From UBA2136 sp963974105 (GTDB taxonomy: Bacteria > Pseudomonadota > Alphaproteobacteria > UBA2136): a DNA stretch of 64,000 nucleotides. Both the position numbers and the translations under genes were made by a program. Shown here piece after piece: positions 18,100 through 27,790 of this stretch. The notes below the pieces were generated by a model. The model saw only the letters and a program-made list of their open reading frames with translations, was not told the origin of the DNA and did not search any database. How positions within the stretch are numbered: the stretch's first letter is position 1; every line of letters starts with the position of its first letter. The stretch covers positions 310,001 to 374,000 of the forward strand of contig CAXBBG010000001.1 in NCBI GenBank assembly GCA_963974105.1, read 5' to 3'.

Positions 18100-20904
18100 T
18101 TAAGGTTGCTTACCCGCAAAGATACCCGCACCCGTCGTACCTGCTTTAACGCCAGAGGTCGCTTCAAAATTAAAGTTACCACCTATATTTTCTGCCTGTC
18201 CGCCATAAAAAGCACCGCTAATGGTTGCATCACCAATATCAACGCCTAATGCACTGCTGTGCTCAAGATTATCCAATACAACATCTGGGAATGACGCCAT
18301 ACCACCCGTTGCAAGCCCGCTTTGGCTCCCTGTAAAGGTGAAATCTGCAAACTTACCATCAAATGCTACTGTACGTGTGCTAAAGTTAGCCGTCGCATCA
18401 AAAGAGCCTACCGCATTACTTACCTGCGCGCCATTAGACGTGGCACCTACAAGAATACCCTCATAAGAAACATCAGCTGTACCCACAGCTGCCGCATAGC
18501 CCGTCCAGCTGTTCATTGTGTTTGAATCGCCCACAACATACGGTATAATTTGCGCAAAGGCTTCATTACCGCCAATATCTATTGTACCAGCCCATACACC
18601 CCATGTTAAAAATTGACAATCACGACAATCTTCTTGAATACCCATACCTCCTGGAATATCCACAAAATAGCTTGATAGCATTGCCGCTTCTACATTTGCT
18701 GGGTCGATTGAACCACCAAAATAAGCGGTTGTTGCGTCGTAATTATTGGCATTAGATGTATTTTCTGCACCGTAAATATTGTGGGACACATAAGCCTTAT
18801 CCTCTGGATCAGTTGAATTACCACCAAAACCAACCTCTAAAATGTCCGCTTGTTGATTACCTGCATAAATTTTGTTGTAGGTAAAGGATGACTGTAATGT
18901 AACACCTGTATTGGCACCTGTTTCATCTTTACGGATCATAACCATCTTCGTATAGTCATTATTACCTATCATAACAGCACTTGGTGTACCGTTTACATCT
19001 TTTACTAAGTAACCCGCAGAATAACCTTTAAGGGATTGAGGAGCATTTTCTGCATTGAGTTGCTGACCTACTGGCGTTTGAGTACCCGCATTCACAGCAA
19101 CCAAGCTTTCATTATAATCTGACCCACCCAAGCTGATGCCATAGGCATCTATCACAGCGTTTTGGCTTGATGGGTCTAACACACCGTAAACAGAACTGCT
19201 GGCCGCTGTTAAGTCACCTTCTTTGAAAGTATATGTATTTGCAGCACCTGCAATACCTTTACTTGAAAATGCATAAACTGAACCATCCATAGCCGCCGCA
19301 CCGCTGGTTTCCATTTCACCTGCCATAAACTTAAAGCTAAAGTCATGCTGACTTAGGTTTGATGATAAGTTCACATGCCCGCCAACAAATTGGTTGTTTT
19401 GGTTTGTATAGTCAATCACCAAACCACCGCCTGCATGTGCCCTTGCTCCTGAATAACCAGAACCGATATATGGTGAATGCATACCTTGGGTTAAATTAAA
19501 GTCGGCAAATTGATTTAAAGTTTGTGTATCAGGTATAAAGTTAAAGAACAAACGCTGCCCCTCTATACGCTGATTGCTCGCGTTAACCACACCTGTGCGC
19601 CCTGCTATAAATTTATAATCATCATTTGGGCTGTTAAAATTGTTCGCGCTATATACAAAATTACTGTGCAAACCGCGGTAAATAAACATATTACCAAAAT
19701 TTAAACTATTCACAGAAATAGCTCGCCCTGCGGCTGGTGCATTAAACGCCACTGTTTCTTGCACAATACCTGCATTGTCTTTTTTCTCAAAAATAACCAA
19801 ACCTTGATCATCTTTAACGACCGCATTCATATTTCCATTTTCAATCAGGTTGCCTGCTTTACGACGCTCCCACGTACCAGAAAGCGGTGTACCAAACTGT
19901 GCAACACCACCGGAAGACGTACCGTTTATAGTCGCCCCTGCAAGCGTGCCCTGCGACGCCGTTGTTGTTTGTGGTGATAAAGAAGGTAAAAACTCACCTG
20001 TATTTATAGGTTCGAGCTGACCCTCTGGCGCAAGTAAAGGGTCTGAACCAAACGTTGCGAGCAAGCTATTCTTTAAAGGATTCTTCTCTGCAGGCAATGG
20101 TTTTTCTTGCTTAGGCGTTGACTCTAATGTGCCAGACTCCTCTTTGATCAATGCCGCAAGTGGGTCCTCAGCCACAGGCTTTTCCTCTTCTTGCTTTTCC
20201 CCTAAAAGACTTTTAAGTGACCCAGCGCCTGCATCAATTCCAGGCTCCCCAGCACCTTCTGGCAAGGCTTCCACACCCTCAAGGCTGACAGCATTGTTTA
20301 ATTGCATCAACATGCTAAGCGGTGCTGGCGCTGGCACTGAAACTTCGCCTTTCGTACTTACACGGCTAAATGTGTTCACTTTAACAAGGCCTACCGGTGG
20401 CATCGTACTACCACGCGCAGAAATATCTAAACAACACTGCGTCATATTCAATGTCGTTTGACCAGCAGCATCTACATTAACAATACCACCTGAACCACGC
20501 ACACCAATCGTTGCAAAAGGCGTGTTAACCTTCACCTTGCTCGGGTCTTTTTTCGCAATTTTACCCGTTAAAAATTTAAATATACCCTTTGTGACTTCTA
20601 TAATAGACGTTCCGTCTCCACTTTGAGGATCGTAGGCATACTTATCTAAAATAACCTCTGCATTTTCGCCCACCGTAAACAACGATTTATCATTAAAGAG
20701 AACCTGAACCTTCGCATCTTCACCTGTGATAATTTTTTCATTTGCGTACACAGCCGAAGAAAGTTTAAGGGTCTCTCTTAGTGTTCCGTCCATTTGAACA
20801 GCACGTACATCACCGCGCACAGCTAAAATTTTACCAATAGAATCGGAAGCATGGGCATGGGGCGCCATAAAAACGAATGCTGCAAGTAACACTAAAAATC
20901 TCAT
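18100..20904 (-). CDS. FecR-domain protein with C-terminal TbpB-like barrel (probable Slam substrate)
   Basis: The 934-residue exported protein has a signal peptide (about 1-19), a FecR domain (about 25-140: VQVLFNDKSLFTVGENAEVILD and TPFATIGVRGSGG), and an acidic proline-rich linker (about 230-320). A long beta-rich body follows, and the last 110 residues look like the small barrel of transferrin-binding protein B and other Slam clients: YEGILVGATSNG, GSFDATANFSTRTVAFDG, GAFYGGQAENIGGNF, then GAGIFAGK. No lipobox is seen, so it may be secreted or surface-held in another way. It is encoded 108 bases after a Slam-like protein and before the CHASE2 cyclase. Confidence 0.8.
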   Translation of the reverse strand: MRFLVLLAAFVFMAPHAHASDSIGKILAVRGDVRAVQMDGTLRETLKLSSAVYANEKIITGEDAKVQVLFNDKSLFTVGENAEVILDKYAYDPQSGDGTSIIEVTKGIFKFLTGKIAKKDPSKVKVNTPFATIGVRGSGGIVNVDAAGQTTLNMTQCCLDISARGSTMPPVGLVKVNTFSRVSTKGEVSVPAPAPLSMLMQLNNAVSLEGVEALPEGAGEPGIDAGAGSLKSLLGEKQEEEKPVAEDPLAALIKEESGTLESTPKQEKPLPAEKNPLKNSLLATFGSDPLLAPEGQLEPINTGEFLPSLSPQTTTASQGTLAGATINGTSSGGVAQFGTPLSGTWERRKAGNLIENGNMNAVVKDDQGLVIFEKKDNAGIVQETVAFNAPAAGRAISVNSLNFGNMFIYRGLHSNFVYSANNFNSPNDDYKFIAGRTGVVNASNQRIEGQRLFFNFIPDTQTLNQFADFNLTQGMHSPYIGSGYSGARAHAGGGLVIDYTNQNNQFVGGHVNLSSNLSQHDFSFKFMAGEMETSGAAAMDGSVYAFSSKGIAGAANTYTFKEGDLTAASSSVYGVLDPSSQNAVIDAYGISLGGSDYNESLVAVNAGTQTPVGQQLNAENAPQSLKGYSAGYLVKDVNGTPSAVMIGNNDYTKMVMIRKDETGANTGVTLQSSFTYNKIYAGNQQADILEVGFGGNSTDPEDKAYVSHNIYGAENTSNANNYDATTAYFGGSIDPANVEAAMLSSYFVDIPGGMGIQEDCRDCQFLTWGVWAGTIDIGGNEAFAQIIPYVVGDSNTMNSWTGYAAAVGTADVSYEGILVGATSNGAQVSNAVGSFDATANFSTRTVAFDGKFADFTFTGSQSGLATGGMASFPDVVLDNLEHSSALGVDIGDATISGAFYGGQAENIGGNFNFEATSGVKAGTTGAGIFAGKQP

Positions 20905-21012
20905 ATCATTTCCCCAAATTTATATTTTATTTAAAAATATGGCTGTTTACTTATAGGCCTCTTTAATAATAGAAAAACCATTTAGGCTGACAGGCCGATA
21001 TCTAAAAAAACC

Positions 21013-22341
21013 TTAAAACTTCCAATTCATAGAAGCTGTTACACGCTCATTACTATATTCATAGTTTTGAATATTAGACTGAATACCTCTGTTTTGATAA
21101 ATTAAACTACAAGTCAAGTTATCGGTGATATTTTGACCAACACCAAAACTAAGAGTACGTTCGTTATCTACACGCACGATATTTGGATTCACAAAAGTAT
21201 CCACGTCTTTATAGTTTGTAGTTTTATAAGAAACGCCTGCATGCGCAAAAGCACCCTGTTTAAACAAATGTGTATAATTGAATGCGAATGAACGAGAGCG
21301 GTTGGTATAATAGTCAACGTTTGTATGCTCTCTTTTCACAGCAACCGTCGTATTAAAAATGTCGTTTGGAGTCATAAGTGACGTGAGGGATATTTTTTGC
21401 TCATTAGTGTAGCCGTCACGGTCTTCGTATGTTGTGGTTGTTGGCGTATTTGCAAAGGAACGCTCTTCACGGGTGTGCGTTAAACGGATTTTTGCATTTT
21501 TAGATAAAATATAATCGGCAAACACTTCATAACCCAAGGTGTTTAAATACTCATATTCCGCCAAATTCACGCGTGAACAAGTGGCATTTACCCCATAACG
21601 TAACGCTTTATTTTCCGCATTAAATGTTGGACCTGTTTTTAAGGTATATACCGTTGTATTAAGTTCTGATGCATTGTCTTGCACCGACTTATAAAAACTT
21701 GCCTCACTATTCCAAACATGCTTCTTTTTGGTTGGCATAACGTAAGAATGGTTAAGGCTTGCATAAACAAACTTTTGTTCATCCGCCCCACTACCTGTTG
21801 CGTCATCAATAGGGATGGTTACGCCAAAGACATCCACCGCACCTGAGTTTGGTGAAGCGCTTGGATTGGTATCTGAATTATACCCAAGCGTGATATTTGC
21901 GCCAAAACGGTGTCTTTTAACTCCTTTTTCCACAACGGCGAGCATTTTATCAATATTTGTGACAACTGCAGGCGGCGGATTTTTAGCTTTCACTTCTAAG
22001 AACAAGCGCTTTGCTTCATCTAAACTACCAACTTTCATGTAAGTAAGCGCCAGGTCAAGCTTCACGCGTTCTAAATCTGGATTTGCGATGAGCATACGTT
22101 CATATGCGGCGATGGTTTCGTAATATTTACCAAGTTTTTCAGCTAACTTTGCATAACGGTAATTGGTGTTTAGATTAGACGGATTACGCGAAATTTCACT
22201 TAACAAACGGTCAAGCTCTACTTCAAATCCAAGTTCTTGCTCTTGATTGTTTATGGTGGTTTTACTTATATCTTGAGCGAAGGAATTTTGAGGGGCATTT
22301 CCCAACACGATCCATAAGAATATAAATAAAAAATATCTCAC
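21013..22341 (-). CDS. TPR plus outer-membrane barrel protein, Slam-like (type XI secretion)
   Basis: The 442-residue protein has a signal peptide (about 1-22), TPR-like repeats (about 38-135: TNYRYAKLAEKLGKYYETIAAYERML and the next repeat), and a C-terminal beta-barrel (about 150-442) that opens with ANITLGYNSDTNPSASP and ends in the aromatic WKF expected of outer-membrane barrels. TPR plus DUF560-type barrel is the layout of Slam (surface lipoprotein assembly modifier). The next gene downstream has a TbpB-like barrel, the known type of Slam client, which supports the call. The family assignment is by layout and not by a definitive motif. Confidence 0.72.
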   Translation of the reverse strand: MRYFLFIFLWIVLGNAPQNSFAQDISKTTINNQEQELGFEVELDRLLSEISRNPSNLNTNYRYAKLAEKLGKYYETIAAYERMLIANPDLERVKLDLALTYMKVGSLDEAKRLFLEVKAKNPPPAVVTNIDKMLAVVEKGVKRHRFGANITLGYNSDTNPSASPNSGAVDVFGVTIPIDDATGSGADEQKFVYASLNHSYVMPTKKKHVWNSEASFYKSVQDNASELNTTVYTLKTGPTFNAENKALRYGVNATCSRVNLAEYEYLNTLGYEVFADYILSKNAKIRLTHTREERSFANTPTTTTYEDRDGYTNEQKISLTSLMTPNDIFNTTVAVKREHTNVDYYTNRSRSFAFNYTHLFKQGAFAHAGVSYKTTNYKDVDTFVNPNIVRVDNERTLSFGVGQNITDNLTCSLIYQNRGIQSNIQNYEYSNERVTASMNWKF

Positions 22342-22350
22342 CCTATTTCC

Positions 22351-22959
22351 CTATGACGTCTTTAGAATCTCTATTTCTTGGCGCAGCCTTTTAATTTCAA
22401 ATAACAAATCTGTGCGCTCTACCATCCCACCAAGAACCGTGATAAGGCTTTTCATATCGTCTACATGGCTCAAGCTAAATTCACTATAACGTGGCGCGCC
22501 AAAGTCATCTACCCCTTCAATGTGATTCAGCAACTGCACCACACCAATAACTTTGCCTTGATAATTTTTAAGAGGGAATGCAAGCATAGACTGAGAACGG
22601 TAACCGTCTCTGTCGTCAAATGTGCGGTTAAACTTGTAGGGCATATTTTCTGGAATTTCGTATAAATCATCAACTTCAAGCGTTTCGCCTGTCGATGCTA
22701 CATAGCCGGCAACACTTGACGTACTAATAGGCATAGAAAACATTTCTTGGTTCATTTGAACACGGTCATTTTGTAAAGAACAGGCCTGAAGCTCTATAGG
22801 TTCATCTGCATTTGGTCGTACAATAAAAATACTTCCCGCTTCGGCCGATGTATGCCTACGCGCTTTTGCTAGAATAAGGTCCATTGTTTTTTCCAACGTC
22901 ATAGCGCCAGAACGCTCGCCTAGCTCAAGTGCGGATATAAATTCTTCAATAATACTCAT
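22351..22959 (-). CDS. GAF-domain signalling protein
   Basis: The 202-residue cytoplasmic protein is mainly one GAF domain (about 15-175: ILAKARRHTSAEAGSIFIV, SSVAGYVASTGETLEVDDLY, SMLAFPLKNYQGKVIGVVQLLNH), ending in a short coiled coil. GAF domains of this type often bind cyclic nucleotides or other small ligands. Its stop lies nine bases before the Slam-like gene, so it heads the same transcript as the CHASE2 cyclase and may sense that enzyme's product. No output domain is attached. Confidence 0.85.
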   Translation of the reverse strand: MSIIEEFISALELGERSGAMTLEKTMDLILAKARRHTSAEAGSIFIVRPNADEPIELQACSLQNDRVQMNQEMFSMPISTSSVAGYVASTGETLEVDDLYEIPENMPYKFNRTFDDRDGYRSQSMLAFPLKNYQGKVIGVVQLLNHIEGVDDFGAPRYSEFSLSHVDDMKSLITVLGGMVERTDLLFEIKRLRQEIEILKTS

Positions 22960-23043
22960 TAGAACCCCTGATTTATAATATGTTACAGGCTAATGTTATG
23001 ATTACTATGAAAATTTGTCACACACAAACAAGGGTTTGCCTTA

Positions 23044-24834
23044 CTAAAAAGGCCAAAACAATGGGATGAGTGTGACAGAAATAGCAAGGAAAATAAGGTT
23101 AAGTGGCAAACCTACTTTTATGAAGTCCATATACTTATAACCACCTGGACCAAATACCATGACATTTGTTTGGTACCCTACCGGCGTACTAAAGCAAGTT
23201 GACGCCGCAAACGCCACCGCCATAAGGAACGGCTTTGCGTCCACGCCAAAGCTTTCAGCTACCGCTAAGGCTAGAGGCGCCAAGAGAACCGCTGTTGCGG
23301 CATTGGACATCAAAGATGTTAAAATCATCGTCAGTAAATAAAGCACTGCCAATACCACATGCACACCATATTGTCCTACATATTGAATGATTAAGCTAAC
23401 GCCCATGTCCACCATATTAGAAGACTGCATAGCCGCCCCTAAAGGTATTAAACCAGCCAATAAAACCACAACCTTAAAGTCAACCGACTCATAAGCCTCT
23501 GACGCTGTTAAACAGCGTGTAACGATCATACCAATAGCACCCATAAGAGACGCTGCAAGTATAGAAAAAATGCCCGTTGCCGCACTTAAAACAACCGCAA
23601 GCAAAATCATAAATGCGATCACACTACGGCGCTTTTTAAGACGCAACGTTGAAAGATCCTGAAGAAGCATAAAATCTTTTTCGTCGGCCAATTTCATAAG
23701 GTCATTTTTATGCCCCTGCAAAAGGAGTGTGTCGCCCTCTTTAAAATCAATATTTGCAATACGTTCATGCAAAACTTCACCGCGACGCCTCACACCCAAA
23801 ACAGCCGCATGATAACGCCAATAAAAATCAAGCTGAGTTAACGTGCGCCCTACAACATTAGATCCGCTAGGTACAACAACTTCCACCATCGTCACATCAT
23901 CACCTTCAAGGTGCACACTATTTAAATTACCTTCAGCCCAATCTTCTACCTTTAAAAGTCCCTCAGACTCCATCACTTTGCCCACATCCCCACGCAAAAG
24001 AAGGAGATCATTCTCACGAATCTCTGTTGTTTGAGGTGCCCAAATCATACGTCCGTCACGTATAATTTCTAACACACGAATCGGTTCATCCTCGGTGCCA
24101 AGCGCCGTTAATCCATTGTCACATCCACGCTCACCAATTAAAGGTGAACCTTCTAAAACGCGCATTTCTGTCATGTAATCTTTAAGACGATATTCTGCCG
24201 TTGCGTCTGAAGAGCCAGCCCTATCTGTTAACAAATAACGGCTTGCAAATATCATATAACCCGTCCCCACTACAAAACAAATAATTCCAAGCTTTGCAAA
24301 TTCAAACATCGAAAAACCTTCAAGCCCTGCATCCATGGCAACTGCATTAACAAGCAAGTTTGTGGTTGTGCCCACCAACGTACACACACCACCAAACTGC
24401 GCTGCAAATGACAAAGGCATTAAAATGCGTGATGCGTTCATATTACGCTCTTGCGCGAGCTTTAAAGAAACGGGTAATAATACCGCCACTGTTGCAGTGT
24501 TATTTGTAAAGGCACTAAAAAAACCACAGGTAATCATAATAACCGTTGTTAAACGCTCTTTACCTTTGCCTACAAGTGTGTGCAAACGGTTGGCAATAAA
24601 ACGCACGATACCCGTGCGACGTAACCCTGCACTAATGATAAACATTGCGGCAATGGTCATTGTGGCAGGGCTCGAAAAACCATTCAAAATTTCATTTTCA
24701 GGTACAATGCCCGTTAAAAGCAACGCCAGCAAAACCAACATTGCAACAAGGTCAACACGCACCTTATCCGTGACAAATAAAATCACAGATCCTATTAAAA
24801 TAGCCATTACCGTTAAAGCCGCAGAAAGTTCCAT
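23044..24834 (-). CDS. SLC13/DASS-family permease with two TrkA-C domains
   Basis: The 596-residue membrane protein has about eleven helices split by a cytoplasmic block (about 205-390) holding two RCK_C/TrkA-C domains (LLLLRGDVGKVME and DTLLLQGHKNDLMKLAD ends). The two SNT-type substrate and sodium motifs are visible as TNNTATVAVLLP near 110 and MSNAATAVLLAP near 513. Such carriers move dicarboxylates or sulfate with sodium. The TrkA-C insert is typical of the bacterial SAC1-like branch. The substrate cannot be assigned. It lies 84 bases upstream of the GAF gene on the same strand. Confidence 0.88.
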   Translation of the reverse strand: MELSAALTVMAILIGSVILFVTDKVRVDLVAMLVLLALLLTGIVPENEILNGFSSPATMTIAAMFIISAGLRRTGIVRFIANRLHTLVGKGKERLTTVIMITCGFFSAFTNNTATVAVLLPVSLKLAQERNMNASRILMPLSFAAQFGGVCTLVGTTTNLLVNAVAMDAGLEGFSMFEFAKLGIICFVVGTGYMIFASRYLLTDRAGSSDATAEYRLKDYMTEMRVLEGSPLIGERGCDNGLTALGTEDEPIRVLEIIRDGRMIWAPQTTEIRENDLLLLRGDVGKVMESEGLLKVEDWAEGNLNSVHLEGDDVTMVEVVVPSGSNVVGRTLTQLDFYWRYHAAVLGVRRRGEVLHERIANIDFKEGDTLLLQGHKNDLMKLADEKDFMLLQDLSTLRLKKRRSVIAFMILLAVVLSAATGIFSILAASLMGAIGMIVTRCLTASEAYESVDFKVVVLLAGLIPLGAAMQSSNMVDMGVSLIIQYVGQYGVHVVLAVLYLLTMILTSLMSNAATAVLLAPLALAVAESFGVDAKPFLMAVAFAASTCFSTPVGYQTNVMVFGPGGYKYMDFIKVGLPLNLIFLAISVTLIPLFWPF

Positions 24835-24954
24835 AAAACCACAGTACCTATATTAATCTTTACTCACACTTCGGTAAGCTCTTTCATTTAAACAAAATAT
24901 AGCCATAATAGAAACCCTGAAATAATATTTTAACAACCACACGAGCACTAAAGC

Positions 24955-25338
24955 ATGAGAAAAAGACGTAACAGTCGACATAAATCGCCTATATTACCTG
25001 TAGATATAAAAATGACAGCTGCCCGTAGGCGTAAGCTCAATAAATATGTATTTGTGCTGATGTGTGTGTGCTTTTTGAGCGCTGCTTTCCATCTCTATCC
25101 TGCCTATAAAAATATGCAGCCACAAATACAAAGCACAGCCCTTAAAGGTATTATCATTGACACACAAGCTATGCTTTACCCTATCCCTTCAATCCTATCA
25201 GAAAACAAGGCCATGCAAGCACAGGTCGGCGAAGAAGTCATTATAACCAATCAAACAGACGGTTGGTATCAAGTTCAAGTACCTCAAGGGAAATTTTGGA
25301 TAGAGTCAAATAACCTTATGTTGGCCGAAAACTTTTAG
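24955..25338 (+). CDS. Membrane-anchored SH3-like domain protein
   Basis: The 127-residue protein has a basic N-terminus (MRKRRNSRHK), one membrane helix (about 30-46) and an exported SH3b-like domain (about 62-122), recognised from the DTQAMLYPIPS and GEEVIITNQTDGWYQVQ...GKFWIESNNLM pattern. Bacterial SH3 domains bind cell wall peptides. It lies divergently from the SLC13 permease, and the next + strand gene is a periplasmic binding protein. Confidence 0.65.
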   Translation: MRKRRNSRHKSPILPVDIKMTAARRRKLNKYVFVLMCVCFLSAAFHLYPAYKNMQPQIQSTALKGIIIDTQAMLYPIPSILSENKAMQAQVGEEVIITNQTDGWYQVQVPQGKFWIESNNLMLAENF

Positions 25339-25418
25339 CTTGGTAAATAACATACCTCCAAAGGGTAGTTGTGCACAACTTCTTCAACATGCTTTAATAG
25401 AGCTTCGATAATTATAAT

Positions 25419-26207
25419 ATGCAACATGAGTTCAACGTGCGAGAGATTACCCTGTTTAAAACATTAAGCTTTTTAGCGTTTATTTGCGTTAGCATGACGT
25501 GCTGGGCACAAACAGACACGCATGAATCTTCTAAAAAGAGTGTCAGCATTATTACAGCGTCCTCAGTGGCTCCATATATTATACGTGAAAACAATAAAGG
25601 TATTGTTAGCGACCTTATCACTGAAATATTCGCACAAGCTGGCTATACAGTAAATCTTTCATACGCAAGTAATAAAAGGCTTCAAAAACAAATGCTCGAT
25701 CACAGCGTTGATGGCGCCTTTAACTTCCCAGAGGGCGACGCTCGCAACTTATACTCCACAGAGCCTATTGTTACCTACCAAAACATAGCTATTACCAACA
25801 CCAACAGCAATATAACTATCGACAAAATCGAGGACCTGAGAGGGAGAAATATAGCCGCCTTTCAAAATGCGTCTAAATACTTAGACCCTGAATATGCAGA
25901 CGCTGTTAAAAATAATGAGCATTATTTTGAAATAAACGAGCAAATACATCAGCTTTATATGCTAGATAAGAAGCGCGTTGATGTCATTGTGATGGATAAA
26001 AAAATATACCAGTACTATTACCAAAAAGTTTACGCGGGCAAAAAAAACAAACCGCAACACACATTGCATAATATATTCAAGCCCACAAATATGGTAGCCG
26101 TTTTTCATGATGAAAAATTAAGAGATATTATAAATTCAGGATTGGAAGAATTTCATAAAAATGGGCATTTTGACGAAATTGAAGCGCGTTATATTCACAA
26201 AAACTAA
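25419..26207 (+). CDS. Periplasmic amino-acid-type solute-binding protein (PBP2 fold)
   Basis: The 262-residue protein has an N-terminal hydrophobic signal (ITLFKTLSFLAFICVSMTCWA) and a type 2 periplasmic binding fold (SBP_bac_3-like): ISDLITEIFAQAGY-like segment near 66, GAFNFPEGDARNLY, IEDLRGRNIAAFQNASKYL, and DKKRVDVIVMDKKIYQYY. No ABC permease is nearby. The true start is uncertain. The ATG at 25419 lacks a clear ribosome site, and the GTG at 25437 would give a tighter signal peptide. Confidence 0.78.
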   Translation: MQHEFNVREITLFKTLSFLAFICVSMTCWAQTDTHESSKKSVSIITASSVAPYIIRENNKGIVSDLITEIFAQAGYTVNLSYASNKRLQKQMLDHSVDGAFNFPEGDARNLYSTEPIVTYQNIAITNTNSNITIDKIEDLRGRNIAAFQNASKYLDPEYADAVKNNEHYFEINEQIHQLYMLDKKRVDVIVMDKKIYQYYYQKVYAGKKNKPQHTLHNIFKPTNMVAVFHDEKLRDIINSGLEEFHKNGHFDEIEARYIHKN

Positions 26208-26212
26208 TTAAA

Positions 26213-26288
26213 TGGTGATTCCACCGGGACTCGAACCCAGATCTACGGCTTAGGAGGCCATTGTTCTATCCAGTTGAACTATAGAACC
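26213..26288 (-). tRNA. tRNA-Arg (anticodon CCU), CCA encoded
   Basis: Read on the minus strand, the acceptor arms GGTTCTA and TGGAATC pair with two G-U pairs. The D arm is GTTC/GAAC, and the anticodon stem ATGGC/GCCGT encloses CTCCTAA with anticodon CCT. The T arm CTGGG-TTCGAGT-CCCGG is complete and the 3' end is A followed by CCA. It lies five bases downstream of a GNAT gene on the same strand and may share its transcript. Confidence 0.95.
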
Positions 26289-26293
26289 AAAAA

Positions 26294-26788
26294 TTAACTT
26301 AAAAGAATTTCAGGTACAGTCACTTCGCCTTTAAGCTCTGCGCCAGCACCAAGGTCTTTCACTAATAAAGAAACGGGCGGGTTACCCGTTAAGGTAAATC
26401 CACAATCTTCTGCAAACTTAAAACCTAAAGCAGCTAAATCATCTAAATTACCCAAAACAAAGACATAACGGATACCCTGTAATGAAACTTTTTCAAAGGT
26501 TGACATTAAAAAGCCAGCTACATCAAAGTCTATTTTTTTTGTGTCCACCGCAAAAGGTGCAAGCATTACAGCCCCTGAAGCACCTGCTACATTCACAGGC
26601 GTAAATAAAGCATAAGCGTCTACCGAACCTTCAGCCTCAAATACAAAGGCTAATTTTTCTAAATATGTGTCTAAAGAGCGTAAAATACCCGTTTGTTCCA
26701 CTGTTGAGGCACCTTCACTTAAGTATGTGCGCGCAATAAGCGTTGCAATTCTACTTTTATCTCGAGCCGCTTCTTGGCGAATAGACAT
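26294..26788 (-). CDS. GNAT-family N-acetyltransferase
   Basis: The 164-residue protein has the GNAT layout: MSIRQEAARDKSRIATLIARTY at the N-terminus, central strands (DAYALFTPVNV, AVMLAPFAVD), and the late RYVFVLGNLDDLAALGFKFAEDCGF motif that resembles YhbS-type acetyltransferases (PxYYxxxGF region). The pyrophosphate-binding loop (Q/RxxGxG/A) is not clear, so acetyl-CoA binding may be altered. AAAGGAAA precedes the ATG. The substrate is unknown. Confidence 0.72.
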   Translation of the reverse strand: MSIRQEAARDKSRIATLIARTYLSEGASTVEQTGILRSLDTYLEKLAFVFEAEGSVDAYALFTPVNVAGASGAVMLAPFAVDTKKIDFDVAGFLMSTFEKVSLQGIRYVFVLGNLDDLAALGFKFAEDCGFTLTGNPPVSLLVKDLGAGAELKGEVTVPEILLS

Positions 26789-26886
26789 TCGGTCGTTTCC
26801 TTTTTTGTATTTTCATAGCCGTATTTTGCATTCATTTTAAAGAAAGAGCAAGCTTTTGTCAGTTCTTTTATGATAACATTTCTTGC

Positions 26887-27672
26887 ATGATAAAAAGAAT
26901 TTTAAAAACAGCAACCCTTATAACTCTTTTCTTCGCGCTTCACAGTGCAAACTGTTATGCCAAAGAGATTACATGGAAAACAGTCGATCATATTATTGAC
27001 GGGGATACCTTTGTAACCAAAGATGGTAGCCATGTAAGATTATTAGGCATCAACACACCAGAAATAGGACGTGGTGGCAAAGAAAATCAGCCATTCGCCA
27101 ATGAAGCACGCTTAAAACTTAACACATTGCTTTTTAACAAAAGGGTGCGCCTTGAATTTGGAGAACGATACAAGGACAGATATAACCGCCTATTGGCACA
27201 CGTCTACATGGAAGATGGCACATGGATTAACCGTGAACTTATAGCTTTAAGCCTCGCACATGTTTACAGTTTTCCTGACAATCGCGCGCATACAAACACG
27301 CTGATAGAACTTGAAAATAACGTTAAATTAAAAAAACAGGGCATATGGGGGCTAGAGCGCTGGAAAACATATAAAACAGACGAGGAAATTCCAGATTCTG
27401 CTATCGGAAAATTTAATATAACCGAAGGCACTGTGCACCATACAACAAACACAAAAGGTAAGATTTATATAAACTTTGGGTCAAATTGGCGTGAAGATTT
27501 CACCGTTGAAATTCGCAAAAAAGAACTTGATATATTTAAGCAGTCAGGTATAGATCCAAGCGAAAATTATAACGGTAAAAAATTGCAAATAAGGGGCGTT
27601 TTTAAGCCTGTTAACGGTGTTTTAGTCACAGCCACTCACCCTGAACAACTGACTATTTTAAGTAATTTTTAA
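26887..27672 (+). CDS. Secreted thermonuclease-family (SNase) nuclease
   Basis: The 261-residue protein has a signal peptide ending near CYAKE (about residue 26) and an SNase domain (about 33-155). The core motifs are present: HIIDGDTFVTKDG, VRLLGINTPEIG, FANEARLKLNTLL, and YNRLLAHVYMEDGTWINREL with the conserved arginine and glutamate. It should cut DNA or RNA in the periplasm or outside the cell. About 100 further C-terminal residues form an extra beta-rich domain of unknown role (after DEEIPDSAIGKF). Confidence 0.9.
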   Translation: MIKRILKTATLITLFFALHSANCYAKEITWKTVDHIIDGDTFVTKDGSHVRLLGINTPEIGRGGKENQPFANEARLKLNTLLFNKRVRLEFGERYKDRYNRLLAHVYMEDGTWINRELIALSLAHVYSFPDNRAHTNTLIELENNVKLKKQGIWGLERWKTYKTDEEIPDSAIGKFNITEGTVHHTTNTKGKIYINFGSNWREDFTVEIRKKELDIFKQSGIDPSENYNGKKLQIRGVFKPVNGVLVTATHPEQLTILSNF

Positions 27673-27790
27673 AAAACATGTCAGTTTTTTGTATACACAT
27701 ATTTTAACCCATCCTATAAGTAACTGGACTAAGAAGTGCTAATCAAAAAATAAAGGACATAAACAAGCAACTTACAAATGATAAGACCAG

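Noticed and set aside
24335..24856. Long + strand frame of 173 codons opposite the SLC13 permease
   Set aside because: It lies wholly over the permease gene on the other strand (with only a few bases outside) and has no protein-like pattern.
26213..26288. tRNA-Arg as an integration site of a mobile element
   Set aside because: No integrase gene and no repeat of the tRNA 3' end were seen nearby.
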